From the NCBI RefSeq assembly GCF_020923495.1, contig NZ_CP064048.1, positions 638,501 to 702,500 of the forward strand: 64,000 nucleotides of DNA, in the 5' to 3' direction. Source of the DNA: Brevibacillus sedimenti. GTDB taxonomy: Bacteria; Bacillota; Bacilli; Brevibacillales; Brevibacillaceae. The notes beneath the pieces were generated by a model. It had not been told where the DNA came from and did not search any database. It worked only from the letters and a program-made list of their open reading frames with translations. Made by a program: the position numbers and the translations under genes. Shown in pieces: positions 18,902 to 28,414 of the stretch; within the stretch, counting starts at the first letter, position 1; the number at the start of each line of letters is the position of its first letter.

Positions 18902-19585
18902 TCAGCCTAATTTTCCGCCGTGGTAACAGTAATAATGCGCAGCGTGCAGACTTGTAATGGTTCGCAACGATTGCTCCGCTTTTTCCAGATCCAAACAATA
19001 ATGCGGATTGGCGACGACGAGTTGACCGTTGTCATTCACCGCAGCATCACCGGTAATCACGCTGTTCAGTTCGGGAACATACAGGGAAATGTGCCCGGAA
19101 GTATGTCCGGGAGTAGCGATGATTTTACATTGATTGGAAAACAGCATGCCGCCATCGCGCACCACGTGATCAACGGGCACATGTTTCAAACTCTTCAACT
19201 GCTGGATGAACCATTTGCCAAATGCCTGTTGTTCCACAGGCAAATGCTGCAGCAGGTTTTCAGCCTGAATCAATCGCTCTGCTTTGCTTTCACCGCTGAT
19301 GAACCTGGCTTCCTGTTCACTTGCGATAATCCGTATCCACGGGTATTTTGCTTTAAAATCATACAGTGAGCCGATATGGTCATCATCGTAATGCGTAATG
19401 ATGATATGTGTGAGATTCTTCGCGTCATAGCCGTTTCTTGCGATCTCGCTTTCGATGAGAGGGAGAAACCCCGGATACCCGGTATCGACCAAAGCCAGTT
19501 CATTCTCCGATACGATCAAACTGGGATAGATCACATTGGTTGTGCCATTAAATTCAAACGAAATGCTCAGTTCGACAATCTCCAT
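18902..19585 (-). CDS. MBL-fold metallo-hydrolase
   Basis: A 227-residue metallo-beta-lactamase-fold protein. The metal motif THYDDDHIGSL (HxHxDH-like, with Tyr in place of the second His), ATPGHTSGHISLYV and ITGDAAVNDN are in the expected order. ATG at 19585 has ggtg six bases upstream; longer starts are possible. The replaced His in the first motif is also seen in some quorum-quenching and glyoxalase-II-like relatives, so the substrate is unclear. It lies 35 bases after the multicopper oxidase gene, read the same way. Confidence 0.8.
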   Translation of the reverse strand: MEIVELSISFEFNGTTNVIYPSLIVSENELALVDTGYPGFLPLIESEIARNGYDAKNLTHIIITHYDDDHIGSLYDFKAKYPWIRIIASEQEARFISGESKAERLIQAENLLQHLPVEQQAFGKWFIQQLKSLKHVPVDHVVRDGGMLFSNQCKIIATPGHTSGHISLYVPELNSVITGDAAVNDNGQLVVANPHYCLDLEKAEQSLRTITSLHAAHYYCYHGGKLG

Positions 19586-19619
19586 ACGCTTCACCCTACT
19601 TTCCATAAGTCCGTATCGT

Positions 19620-21722
19620 TTATTCCGGGTGATTCCCCGACGCCTCGCCAACCGTATAAGGCGTTGTCACGTTGGGATACGTCAAATGCATCGACATCCC
19701 CAACGCCGCATGCTCCAGTATGTGGCAGTGATCCATCCAGATGCCCGGATTGTCGGCGCGGAATGCCACTTCGTAGGTTTCGCCCGGTTCCACGAGGACA
19801 GTGTCAAGCACGAGCGGACTGCCCTTGTACGGCTTGCCGTTTCGGCTTAGGACAACAACATGATGTCCGTGCAGATGCATCGGATGCTCCGAAAACGACC
19901 GGTTGACGATGCGCGTCTTGACGAGGTCCCCTTCCTCCACCACGAACGTCGGCGTATGCGGAAACACTTCCCCGTTAATGGCCCACAAGTGATTCGAGGA
20001 GCCATTGTAATTCCCCAAATAGATCTGGTCCAACACCATGAGAAATTCCCGGTCAAACTTTGCAGTGTCATCAATTGGTGCCGGAGCGGGAGCACCGTAT
20101 TCCAGCGGGTCCAGGATCGCACCTCCTGCCCGGATGTCGGCTTTCCCCTGCCCGTCTTTACTGAATACAACAACGGCTTGGGATTCCCTCTCATCCAGCG
20201 CCAATGTTACCGGATGTTCAGGCATCGTAAATGTCACATCATACCGGCCGCCTCCCCCGATTTTCAGCCGCCGGTCGGTCACCACCCCCGGCTTGTGAAT
20301 GTCCCAACCGTCAATCGCGGACACTTGGAAAGGCGTCCCATGAAGCGAGAATATTTTCGTATTGCTGGCGCTGTTCATGAGCCGAAGCCTCACCTTCGTA
20401 CCGGGCTTTATGATTTGGCTTTGAGCGGGGGCTGGCAGATGCAGAACCGCTGTCTCTCCATCCGGCGTTTCCCAGTCGTGAGCGAAAACCGTGACATCGG
20501 CTTCCTCGCCGCTCGTCTGACCATTCCCGGCACTGCTCGCATCACTGCGCTTGGGCAGGATAATGAAGGCCCCGAACAGCCCTTTGGCAACCTGGACCGA
20601 AGAAACTTGATGGGAATGATACCAATGGCTGCCCGTCTCTTCCACGACAAAGCGATACGTATGGGATTCGCCGGGCATGACGGCATCTTGGGTCAATCCC
20701 GCCACCCCGTCTTCCGCGTTTGGAACATCGACGCCGTGCCAATGCAAAGTAACCCCTTGTTCAATATCTTGATTCCGCAGCGTGACTTCCACCAGATCTC
20801 CTTCGTGCACCACCAGCTGCGGGCCCGGAACCTGGCCGTTAAATGTCCACGCTTCGACCGTGTGTCCCGATGCGAGCCGGATCGTCTTCTTCTGCGCGAC
20901 GAGCGTAAAGCGTTTGTCGGGTTGGCCGGTGCGGGGGCCTGTCAAATCGGCGACGCTCACCGCTGCTGCGCTGCCTCCTGCCGGCATGACGGCATGGTGA
21001 CCGTGATGATCTGACGATACAACGCTCGAAATTTCGGAACCTCCGCCATATTCAAACGTTTCCGGGTGAATCATCGCCATGGATTCAGGAAATTTGCTGT
21101 TTGCAAGCGACCACTGAAACCACGCCACCAACAGGACAACCGCCGCTGATGCCAACGCGGTTTTTCTCAATACCCGCGCCAGAATCCCCTGGGGGCGGTA
21201 CCGGATGATCTCTACGCGCCGCCGATGGTACAACCACAGCAGAGCGGCGCATCCCACCAGCACGGCCAGGTACAGCGTGGACTCTCTCACATCCGGGATG
21301 GATGGAATATCGAACATTACCAGAGACAGCACCAAGAGGGCCCCGGCTGCCATCGTGTGAATGGATGCCGCGATGAACACCAAAGATTTCGGCGTCATGA
21401 CCGTGTTCTGCTTCAAGAATGGCAGAGCGCTTCTGGCCACGAAAATAGCCGGCAGAGCCAAGAGCGGCAGCATGACGATAACGCGATCCATGACGAAATA
21501 CCAGCCTAGCGTGAAATAGGCTACCGTCATGACGACACCCCAGAGGAAAAGCAGGATGAAGCCCGCCCAAACGCCGACTCGCACCGCTTTTCTCCACCGG
21601 GAAACACCGGTTTGCCGAAACGAAACGTATTTCAGACGATTCGCCGCAAGTCCGGTCAGCCCCCAGACGATCACAAGCGCCAACAACAGAATAAATTCCA
21701 GACCATACAGTGCCTCGAGCAC
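19620..21722 (-). CDS. Membrane-anchored multicopper oxidase
   Basis: A 700-residue protein with about five or six N-terminal membrane segments (residues 1-200) followed by a three-cupredoxin oxidase. Copper ligands are clear: HWHGVDVPN, HWYHSH, HPMHLHGHH and HCHILEHAALGM (the type 1 site with an axial Met). It would oxidise a metal ion or phenolic compound at the outer face of the membrane. The multi-pass membrane domain in front of the oxidase is uncommon. Neighbours are an MBL hydrolase and a flavin monooxygenase. Confidence 0.88.
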   Translation of the reverse strand: MLEALYGLEFILLLALVIVWGLTGLAANRLKYVSFRQTGVSRWRKAVRVGVWAGFILLFLWGVVMTVAYFTLGWYFVMDRVIVMLPLLALPAIFVARSALPFLKQNTVMTPKSLVFIAASIHTMAAGALLVLSLVMFDIPSIPDVRESTLYLAVLVGCAALLWLYHRRRVEIIRYRPQGILARVLRKTALASAAVVLLVAWFQWSLANSKFPESMAMIHPETFEYGGGSEISSVVSSDHHGHHAVMPAGGSAAAVSVADLTGPRTGQPDKRFTLVAQKKTIRLASGHTVEAWTFNGQVPGPQLVVHEGDLVEVTLRNQDIEQGVTLHWHGVDVPNAEDGVAGLTQDAVMPGESHTYRFVVEETGSHWYHSHQVSSVQVAKGLFGAFIILPKRSDASSAGNGQTSGEEADVTVFAHDWETPDGETAVLHLPAPAQSQIIKPGTKVRLRLMNSASNTKIFSLHGTPFQVSAIDGWDIHKPGVVTDRRLKIGGGGRYDVTFTMPEHPVTLALDERESQAVVVFSKDGQGKADIRAGGAILDPLEYGAPAPAPIDDTAKFDREFLMVLDQIYLGNYNGSSNHLWAINGEVFPHTPTFVVEEGDLVKTRIVNRSFSEHPMHLHGHHVVVLSRNGKPYKGSPLVLDTVLVEPGETYEVAFRADNPGIWMDHCHILEHAALGMSMHLTYPNVTTPYTVGEASGNHPE

Positions 21723-21759
21723 GAAATTGCCTCCTTTACGTCTCCCTCCAGGAGCCCCT

Positions 21760-22950
21760 TTATACCGTTACCTTGTCATGCCAGTTCACGCGATAATCGT
21801 ACATCCACGCGAGAGATTGACGGCTCGCCATCTTCAGAAAGAAAGGGAGCATCAAATCGCGGAAAAACACTTGTACCGGATTCGTCGCATGTTTGCGCTG
21901 GCCAATGCTTCTCGAATACTTGACGATCTTCTCCACCCGTTCCCGCCGCAACAGCTCAAAGTGCCGGAACGCCTCTCCCAGATTGCCGATGTCCCGGACG
22001 CATTTGGCGAGCATCAAGGCATCCTCAAGCGCCAGCGAAGCCCCCTGCCCGGCGTTGGGCGAAGTCGCATGAATCGCGTCGCCGATGAGTACCGCGGGTC
22101 CGCTGTACCAGGCGGAGACGGAGATCAGGTCGTAGATCGGATAGACGCCGATGTCGCTTTCCGTCTTGCGAATAATGTCCGGAACGGGCTGAAGTTCGCC
22201 TTGGTACAGGTTGCTGATCACTTGACGCCACTCCGCCTGTGGTATGGACATCAATTCTTTTCTCGTCGGCCTGCCCGGATAATCGAGATTACCGAACCAG
22301 TAGATTTCTCCGTCCGACTTGACCAGATAACCGAAAAACGCTTTTTTCCCGAATACCATGTGCTGGGTGCCGGGCTCGCGCGGAACATCGACGCCGCGCG
22401 CAAAGCCGCCAAAGCTGATCAGGCCCGTGTAATCCGGTTCCGGAGCGTTGGGCAATATCAGCCTGCGCGTGCGGGAATGAATGCCGTCGCAGCCGACCAG
22501 CAAATCGCCTTCCGCAGAGGTCCCGTCTTCAAAAAAGGCGGTCACCTGCCGATCCGTCATCTGCAGATTTGCAAGCCTTTTGCCGAATTCAATCGGGATG
22601 CCTTCCTGCAAGGCTGCTTCGCGCAGCACTTTGTGCAAAAATCCCCGTTTCACCGTGAACCCTTGCACTTCTCCGGAACGGTCGCCGATCGTCCCCAGCC
22701 ATTTGCCGCTGCTGCTGTGAAAACTCATGACGCGCATTTCAATGCCTTCCCTGCGAATGCGGTCGTCTACGCCCAGTTCGCTCAGGATGCGCATGCCGTT
22801 GCGCGCCACATTCAGAAACAGGCCGGCGTAATCATCATGATCCGGCTGTGCTTCATAAATGCGCGGTTCGTATCCGGCCCGCCGCAAAAAGATCGCAATC
22901 GCAGGTCCAGCAATTCCGCAGCCGATAATCAGCGCTCGCTTGTTTCGCAT
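21760..22950 (-). CDS. FAD-dependent monooxygenase
   Basis: A 396-residue flavoprotein of the p-hydroxybenzoate hydroxylase class. The dinucleotide motif IIGCGIAGPAIAIFLRRAG is at the N-terminus; DLLVGCDGIHSRTR (DG motif) and VLIGDAIHATSPNAGQGASLALEDA (GD motif) follow. ATG at 22950 lies after aaggaggag; an in-frame ATG at 22974 is less well placed. Divergent from a MarR gene across two palindromes, so it is probably repressed by that protein. It may inactivate or break down an aromatic compound or drug. Confidence 0.85.
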   Translation of the reverse strand: MRNKRALIIGCGIAGPAIAIFLRRAGYEPRIYEAQPDHDDYAGLFLNVARNGMRILSELGVDDRIRREGIEMRVMSFHSSSGKWLGTIGDRSGEVQGFTVKRGFLHKVLREAALQEGIPIEFGKRLANLQMTDRQVTAFFEDGTSAEGDLLVGCDGIHSRTRRLILPNAPEPDYTGLISFGGFARGVDVPREPGTQHMVFGKKAFFGYLVKSDGEIYWFGNLDYPGRPTRKELMSIPQAEWRQVISNLYQGELQPVPDIIRKTESDIGVYPIYDLISVSAWYSGPAVLIGDAIHATSPNAGQGASLALEDALMLAKCVRDIGNLGEAFRHFELLRRERVEKIVKYSRSIGQRKHATNPVQVFFRDLMLPFFLKMASRQSLAWMYDYRVNWHDKVTV

Positions 22951-22984
22951 CGTGTCATTCTCCTCCTTGAACACATTGGTTATT

Positions 22985-23063
22985 ATCTTAAAAATTAAGA
23001 TATAAGGCCGGAGGTGTCACATTTGCATAAGCGGACGATTTCCTATATCTTAATAATTAAAAT
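22985..23063. promoter_or_regulatory. Two MarR-type operator palindromes
   Basis: ATCTTAAAAATTAAGAT (22985-23001) and ATCTTAATAATTAAAAT (23047-23063) share the half-site ATCTTAA and are 62 bases apart. They lie between the divergent monooxygenase and MarR genes, as expected for an autoregulated MarR switch. Confidence 0.65.
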
Positions 23064-23188
23064 ATATGCAAAATGCGCTCCGCTTTCCATATCCATATTA
23101 CGGGGAATGAGAAGCTTCTTGTACCGGCTGCAGCCCGATTTGCTCCCCGACTTTGGTCGGAGATGAAATTGTGATGGGGGGATTGTCC

Positions 23189-23656
23189 ATGAATCGCCGC
23201 GAACCGGTTCAACCGGAACTGTACGCTTCCTTGCAAGATGCTTCCCGGAAGCTGTCCACCCAGACCGTGTTTTTCCACCAGGCCGTAGCCAAATCGCTGG
23301 GGTTAAACATCACCGATCATAAGTGCCTGAATATTGTGCTGGAGATGGGAAGAGCGACCGCCGGGCAGCTGGCCGAGCTCACGGGACTGACGACAGGCGC
23401 CATCACCAGCGTGATCAACCGCCTGGAGAAAGCGGGATTTGTCCGCCGGGCAAAAGATCCCAACGATCTGCGCGTCGTCTATGTCGAACCAATCCCAAGC
23501 AACCTTCAACCGATTCAGGACGTCTTCGCGCCGCTCGGCAAGGCCATGGCCGAGCTGTATTCCCGGTACAGCGCAGACGAACTGCGGCTGATCCTCGACT
23601 ACCTCGAACGATCCGCGCACATTCTTGCCAGGCAAACGGAGCGGTTGAAGGGATAA
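23189..23656 (+). CDS. MarR-family transcriptional regulator
   Basis: A 155-residue winged-helix protein. The DNA-binding region reads ATAGQLAELTGLTTGAITSVINRLEKAGFVRRAKDPNDLRVVYV, typical of MarR with its wing. ATG at 23189 follows tgggggga; an upstream start at 23153 is less likely. Divergent from the flavin monooxygenase with two matching palindromes between them. The ligand is unknown. Confidence 0.85.
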   Translation: MNRREPVQPELYASLQDASRKLSTQTVFFHQAVAKSLGLNITDHKCLNIVLEMGRATAGQLAELTGLTTGAITSVINRLEKAGFVRRAKDPNDLRVVYVEPIPSNLQPIQDVFAPLGKAMAELYSRYSADELRLILDYLERSAHILARQTERLKG

Positions 23657-23752
23657 AACATCCATCGAAGCGATGAACCGGCGGATGGATAAGCTTTGGA
23701 TCATTCATGCATCGCTCGGCGCGCACGCCTCAACACACCGAGCGATGTGCAG

Positions 23753-24250
23753 TCAATAAAAGCTGATCTCTTCATACGTAATGCTGCCGATCCATTCATC
23801 AATCGCCCGGATACGCGAAGCGTCAAGACGTTTCATAAAGCCGATCAAATGATTCTGCCAATCGCGCTCCGCCCCTTCCCGCCCCTGGATAATGGTGTAA
23901 AGGTCCGCAGCCCCGCCTCGCAACTCTTCATAGAACATGATCTTGCACAAGATCGCCAGTTCCGTGTCACCAAACGATGCGTACAGCGCTTCGTAATCTT
24001 CCCCGTACAGGCAGTCGCTCTCCAACAGATCCAGATAATCGTGCAAAGAGAAAAAATGAGACCGGATGAGCCGGACTTTGTCCTCCTTGGACTCGCTGCA
24101 GCTGATGTCGTCGAGCAGACGGCGCAGCTGTACATTGCTCATACTGTCTCCCGTTTTCAACGATATAGTGACGGGTTTGATGTCGTCTTCCTTGTCTACT
24201 AAGATGACCGTCTGCAGATTCCGATGTTCCGCAGCGTTGACAATTGTCAT
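23753..24250 (-). CDS. Hypothetical protein, 165 aa
   Basis: Not recognised. The protein is acidic and helical, with no signal peptide or membrane segment, and contains SNVQLRRLLDDISCSESKED and FFSLHDYLDLLESDCLYGEDY. A second start at 24142 (MSNVQLRR...) has a better ribosome site (gggagac) and would give 129 residues, but the upstream part also reads like real protein. It stands alone at the edge of the AT-rich region. Confidence 0.5.
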   Translation of the reverse strand: MTIVNAAEHRNLQTVILVDKEDDIKPVTISLKTGDSMSNVQLRRLLDDISCSESKEDKVRLIRSHFFSLHDYLDLLESDCLYGEDYEALYASFGDTELAILCKIMFYEELRGGAADLYTIIQGREGAERDWQNHLIGFMKRLDASRIRAIDEWIGSITYEEISFY

Positions 24251-24530
24251 TTTAGAAATTGCTATTGTCCCCTAAGTTTCTATAGACCTCATGGCTACGA
24301 CTACAGCAAACTTATAGATATTCTAGAATTTGCATTAGACTAGAGGGGATCGGATACATAACTACAAAAACTTCCATAAGAGGAGATCAGGCATTTTTGC
24401 TAAGAGATAAGATATAGAAATGACTATTTACAAAATTCAAAAAAAGATGTATTTTTTGGTATAGGAGGTGATAGTCGGAATATTTTTGTAATAATTTCTT
24501 ATTAAAATCGTATAAAAAGGAGAGATGTAC
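24251..24530. other. AT-rich intergenic stretch
   Basis: No gene seen. Base composition falls sharply compared with the flanks. It leads into the secreted-protein gene. Confidence 0.5.
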
Positions 24531-25103
24531 ATGAAGAAAATCATTGGACTTTTCCTCTTTGCATCGGTTGTCATGGCATCATTGACTCCTACTGCATTTG
24601 CGTATACAAAACCTTCTGGCAACTATTGCGGAGCTGATGACAAAACACCAGGTTCTTCTAGTACGAAAATTCAATATTTTAAAATTCCTTACGAAGTAGA
24701 GTATTCTGGTGATACATCTAGTATTACTCCACTACTTTTAGACAAGTGGGTTTATAGCGGTGAGTCAAAAGCATGCGGACTTCCTTTTACTGTCGAATCG
24801 TACACAAATAATTACTCACAAACTGTAAATTACACGTTCACCGCAAAGGCATCTAAATCAACGACGTATAATACTAGTGTGAACGCAAATTTTTTGGATG
24901 CATTCAATGCAACAATGGGATACCAAGCAACAAATACTGTTGAGAGATCTTCGCAGTTCTCCGTTCCAGTTAAACCATACACAACGGTTACTTTAAAGGC
25001 GTCACCTTCCCTAGCAATCATAAAAGGCACATGGAAATACCTTACTGGCTCAAAATACGTTGAGGTCTATTACCCAACACATCTAAGATGGATAACCGAA
25101 TAA
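24531..25103 (+). CDS. Secreted protein of unknown function, Ser/Thr-rich beta-type
   Basis: A 190-residue protein with a clear signal peptide (MKKIIGLFLFASVVMASLTP, cut after AFA). ATG at 24531 follows aaggag. The mature part has two cysteines far apart and a segment of alternating Ser/Thr and hydrophobic residues (YTFTAKASKSTTYNTSVNAN, a Gly turn, then SSQFSVPVKPYTTVTLKASP). That pattern resembles the membrane-inserting hairpin of aerolysin/ETX-MTX2-like proteins, but this is inference and no family is claimed. The gene is AT-rich, unlike its neighbours, and is followed by a hairpin and a lipoprotein gene. Confidence 0.7.
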   Translation: MKKIIGLFLFASVVMASLTPTAFAYTKPSGNYCGADDKTPGSSSTKIQYFKIPYEVEYSGDTSSITPLLLDKWVYSGESKACGLPFTVESYTNNYSQTVNYTFTAKASKSTTYNTSVNANFLDAFNATMGYQATNTVERSSQFSVPVKPYTTVTLKASPSLAIIKGTWKYLTGSKYVEVYYPTHLRWITE

Positions 25104-25111
25104 TTATAAGA

Positions 25112-25142
25112 AGGAGGGGCTCGAAGTGAGGCCCCTATCTTC
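25112..25142 (+). terminator. Probable terminator after the secreted protein gene
   Basis: GGGGCTC-loop-GAGGCCCC is followed by TATCTTCT, a weak T-run. Confidence 0.45.
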
Positions 25143-25229
25143 TATGCCCTGCCTGATGTGAATAGTTGAAGCATAATTATAGAGTTGGGGCGTGCAAGTT
25201 GCCGATATGTGTAAGAAGGGAGACAATTT

Positions 25230-26042
25230 ATGATGTCTAGAAAGTTTTTTTTCGTCACATTGTTGGCAGTATCATGTTTATTATCTTCATGTACTCAGGA
25301 AGTATCGACCCAAGAATTCTATGTAGTGAAGAATGAAGGTAGTTATGAATCATACTGGGATAATAGTTATCAAAATTTGTTTATCTTAAATCTTGCCTTT
25401 AATCACTCTCCTGATTTAGAACTAAATCAAAGCGATATAGAGTCAATAGAGTTACTACCTCATACCGATTTAGTGAAGATTGAGAAGTTTATCATTGAAG
25501 AAAATCCCCCTCAAGGGACATTAAAACAAAAAGCATTGTTTGTTCATCTTTTGTCACAAAGAACTGGTACACATACTTTTAACCAGATAGCTTTTCATAC
25601 GAAATATGGTAGAAAGGTTATGGAGTTGGGGAATATTAATATAAATGTACATAAAGGTGTGTTTTCCGGAGTCATGCCTTTAGGAAAAAATATAGGAGTC
25701 TTTCCAGTATCAACACCATTGACAATTTTCCCAAGAAACGACAATGATTACCCTGTTATTATTAAAGGCATATTATTACATAATCCTTATATTACATATG
25801 ACCGAAGTGACATAAAAATCTTAGTCGATAATAAAGAAGTGCCGCTGCCAACAGATGGGGTCAAGCTAAATCCAAAAGAACAGTTACAATTGACCGTGTA
25901 TTGGAAAGTAAATTTTCCGCCTAACCAAATCATCAATATTGAGGCAAGACCTTTATTAATTAGTGAGCGTCAAGGCAACATTGAATATGCAGATATTCCA
26001 AATATGATCTTTCGAAACGATTTCAAGCTTCCTGCAAATTAA
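25230..26042 (+). CDS. Lipoprotein of unknown function
   Basis: A 270-residue AT-rich gene. The N-terminus MMSRKFFFVTLLAVSCLLSSC is a lipoprotein signal with the lipid Cys at about residue 21. The mature part is largely beta-predicted (LELNQSDIESIELLPHTDLV; NPKEQLQLTVYWKVNFPP) and resembles no family I can name. A ribosome site (agaaggga) precedes it. It follows the secreted-protein gene in the same direction; the two may have arrived together. Confidence 0.7.
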   Translation: MMSRKFFFVTLLAVSCLLSSCTQEVSTQEFYVVKNEGSYESYWDNSYQNLFILNLAFNHSPDLELNQSDIESIELLPHTDLVKIEKFIIEENPPQGTLKQKALFVHLLSQRTGTHTFNQIAFHTKYGRKVMELGNININVHKGVFSGVMPLGKNIGVFPVSTPLTIFPRNDNDYPVIIKGILLHNPYITYDRSDIKILVDNKEVPLPTDGVKLNPKEQLQLTVYWKVNFPPNQIINIEARPLLISERQGNIEYADIPNMIFRNDFKLPAN

Positions 26043-26049
26043 AGCATAA

Positions 26050-26179
26050 GACCACCATTCAATAGCTTGAGAAACCTTATTCTACCATTTCTGGTTGCTT
26101 GATCACCCCCAAATCTAAGATTTTTGAGAAATAGTTGCTACAAAAGTTGTGCATCTACAGTAATCTGATATTGAGCCAT
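26050..26179 (-). pseudogene. IS256-family transposase N-terminal remnant
   Basis: Read from ATG at 26179, the sequence gives MAQYQITVDAQLL, then a stop, then QLFLKN, which is the N-terminal pattern of IS256-type transposases. The rest of the gene is missing. The flanking end of the element is not resolved. Confidence 0.6.
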
Positions 26180-26384
26180 TTTCAAAAAACCTCTCTCTTC
26201 CTTGAATGTGGTCTCGTCAACTCACTACCGAGTTTTTTGATATGGCTCCCTTATTTTTAGAGAATCCCTTGTTGTCTTGTCTACGGAAGGATTCTAAGCG
26301 GCTTTGCTCATCTTTCGGACCTTGAAAGTTGATGGCAAAATTCACCTTGTATAATGGATACAGTTCCTCAAGGGTGGTCAGCTC
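26180..26384. other. Non-coding stretch between IS remnant and decayed toxin locus
   Basis: No gene seen. The right part (from about 26300) resembles the region upstream of the intact toxin at 28.3-28.4 kb. Confidence 0.4.
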
Positions 26385-26576
26385 AACCTCTCATCCTGCA
26401 CGGGTGAGAACTTGTGACGAGCCAATCAGCTTAATAATCTCTTTCAGATTGTCGCAATGCTGCGTATTAAAAGAAAAAGTAGATCACCTGTCAGCCTGGT
26501 GATCTACTCCGCAGCTAACAATTGTCCTCTCGCTTGTGGAGGACAGACTGCAGGTGTAGCAACACCTGCGGTCCTT
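26385..26576 (+). pseudogene. Decayed copy of the holin-like type I toxin locus
   Basis: The stretch around 26411-26490 aligns by eye to the intact toxin gene at 28415 (gccaatcagcttaataatct, then agaaaaagtagatcacc), but the start is TTG followed at once by TGA and the frame is broken. The downstream hairpins (gtagatcacc/ggtgatctac and gactgcaggtg/cacctgcggtc) are kept. Confidence 0.65.
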
Positions 26577-26936
26577 TATATAATACACAGGATTATTTTC
26601 CATAAACAACAACAAGTAAAACCCTTTCGTACATAAACATAAAATTAATTCCGTTTCATGGGAGTTAACAAGTTTTTTGCTCAGTCGCCCTCTGGTGCTT
26701 TTTCGATTTTTTTCACCCGTGCGCCGTGCATTAACCCGTTTCTGCATTATGTCTTTACGCACGGGGAATGTCAGCACGCCGCTTCGCCAAGCTCGAATAC
26801 AGAAAGCCGGCCCCATCAGCCGGAAGAAGGGTTGTTCCGCCAATACTTGTTGACCGCTTCAGAACCAATCGTTCCGAACCATGCTTCCCTATCATAGGGG
26901 CAAACGAATTTCGCCAGTCCCCCGTTTCCCGGAACG
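26577..26936. other. Non-coding stretch, no gene recognised
   Basis: GC-rich from about 26700. Possible remnants of coding DNA are broken by stops in every frame I read. Nothing assigned. Confidence 0.4.
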
Positions 26937-28166
26937 CTAGTCAAACACGTGCGCCTTCGCCCAATGCTTGCCGCCATCCACCGTCGTGTACATGACGGTC
27001 GGTTCCTTGGAATCCGAGCAGATCAACCACCCCTTGTTCCCGTCTTCAAAGGCCAACAGCATATCCCCAAATCCAGGGAACGATTCCGTCCCCTTTTCCA
27101 CCGTTTTGCCGCCGTCCTTCGTCCACCCGATCGTATTGGGCAGATCGCACGCCATGCAACGTCCGCCCATGAAGGCGATGTCGGGATTGACCACGTACAA
27201 GGGGCCTGGCGCGGAACCGTCAATCGTCGGGCCGCCGGGATAATCGGCGGGGAATCCCGGAGCAGGTCCACCGCCTGCCGTCGACTTCGCGATTACGGTC
27301 TGCCAGTGCCGTCCGCCATCCGTGGTGTGAAACAGGGAATAGGAGGTTTGGTTCATGCCGTATCCCCCGATGCACTGAATCCAGGCGTCATCTTTTCCGG
27401 CCGAACGGATGACCGCACCGCTGAGCAGGGCAACCGTTTCGCGCTTCATCACCGCGCTCCACGACTGGCCTCCGTCGACGGTTCGCATCACCTGAAAGAC
27501 GCCGTTCTCCTGCGTCACCGCCCACCCATTCGCTTTGTCGTGAAAATAGGCATCGCCTGTCAGCTGCTTCGGAACCGGGAGCGGCTTCCACGTTTTTCCC
27601 CCGTCCGTCGTCCGCCAATGGGCGACAAAGCCCTCCTGGCCGGACACAAAATGGAGAAATCCCGGCTGCGGCACCTTGCCCACAAGCGACCAGTGCTTGC
27701 CGCCGTCCTTGGTGTGATACAGGAGGCGTTCACCGTCGGCCGCCCCATCCCGGGCCACGGTCGCCCACGCCAGCTGGTGGTTCAGCGCAAATACCTGTTC
27801 CACCGCACCTTCTACTTGATGCTGGACGCGCCAGCTCTTTCCTGCGTCGTCGGTCCGCGCGATCCACCCTTTGCCGCCGACCCAGCCCGAGCGGAAATCC
27901 GCCAACCGCACGGCTGTCACGTTTCCCAGCTTGGCAGGTGTCGTAGCGGATGGAGCGGAATTCTCCCCGCTTCCCCCCGGCGATGGTTCCCCTGTCGCGG
28001 AAGACGCCGATCCCTGAGTGGAACCAGCCTGGGAGTTCGTATCGGACGGTTGCTCCGCCGCGGGGGTCGGCACCTCATTGGAGCCGGAACACCCCGCGAA
28101 GATGCCCAGAAGCACCGCCAGGATGATCGCAAACGCGCGTCTGTATGCATATGTCAAAATGATCAC
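26937..28166 (-). CDS. BNR/YCF48-like beta-propeller lipoprotein
   Basis: A 409-residue exported lipoprotein. The signal RRAFAIILAVLLGIFAGCSG carries a lipobox Cys, and a Ser/Pro/Gly-rich linker (about 30-75) follows. The body has repeated blades with the motif TxDGGxxW (RTDDAGKSW, HTKDGGKHW, RTTDGGKTW, RTVDGGQSW, HTTDGGRHW, TTVDGGKHW), the sialidase/photosystem-stability-factor type of propeller. It is probably surface-exposed and protein- or sugar-binding; the actual role is unknown. Confidence 0.8.
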   Translation of the reverse strand: MIILTYAYRRAFAIILAVLLGIFAGCSGSNEVPTPAAEQPSDTNSQAGSTQGSASSATGEPSPGGSGENSAPSATTPAKLGNVTAVRLADFRSGWVGGKGWIARTDDAGKSWRVQHQVEGAVEQVFALNHQLAWATVARDGAADGERLLYHTKDGGKHWSLVGKVPQPGFLHFVSGQEGFVAHWRTTDGGKTWKPLPVPKQLTGDAYFHDKANGWAVTQENGVFQVMRTVDGGQSWSAVMKRETVALLSGAVIRSAGKDDAWIQCIGGYGMNQTSYSLFHTTDGGRHWQTVIAKSTAGGGPAPGFPADYPGGPTIDGSAPGPLYVVNPDIAFMGGRCMACDLPNTIGWTKDGGKTVEKGTESFPGFGDMLLAFEDGNKGWLICSDSKEPTVMYTTVDGGKHWAKAHVFD

Positions 28167-28332
28167 TCCCTGTTACTGTCTGAAACCCATCACCCATAAA
28201 AGCTGCTTCAATAACTTTGACGCAATGTTCCCCAAAATATTTCAACCAATTTCAGGGAGTGAGTGCAGGTGCAAACGGGAGGTTACCAAGCGGCTTCACA
28301 TCGCTCAACTATCGGACCTCACAATTCCATGG

Positions 28333-28338
28333 TATAAT
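28333..28338 (+). promoter_or_regulatory. -10 box of the toxin gene
   Basis: A perfect TATAAT lies about 75 bases before the toxin ATG. No good -35 was seen. The equivalent site in the decayed copy reads TATAAT too. Confidence 0.5.
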
Positions 28339-28414
28339 TTACCTTGTACAATAGATATGGCTCCTCAAGGGTGGTCGGCTCACCTCTCATCCCACGCGGG
28401 AAGGGGGTGAGAAC

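Noticed and set aside
17926..18957. A 343-codon open frame across the tandem repeats
   Set aside because: It is made of the same translated repeat three times, has no ribosome site, and similar frames run on the other strand; the DNA is a non-coding repeat.
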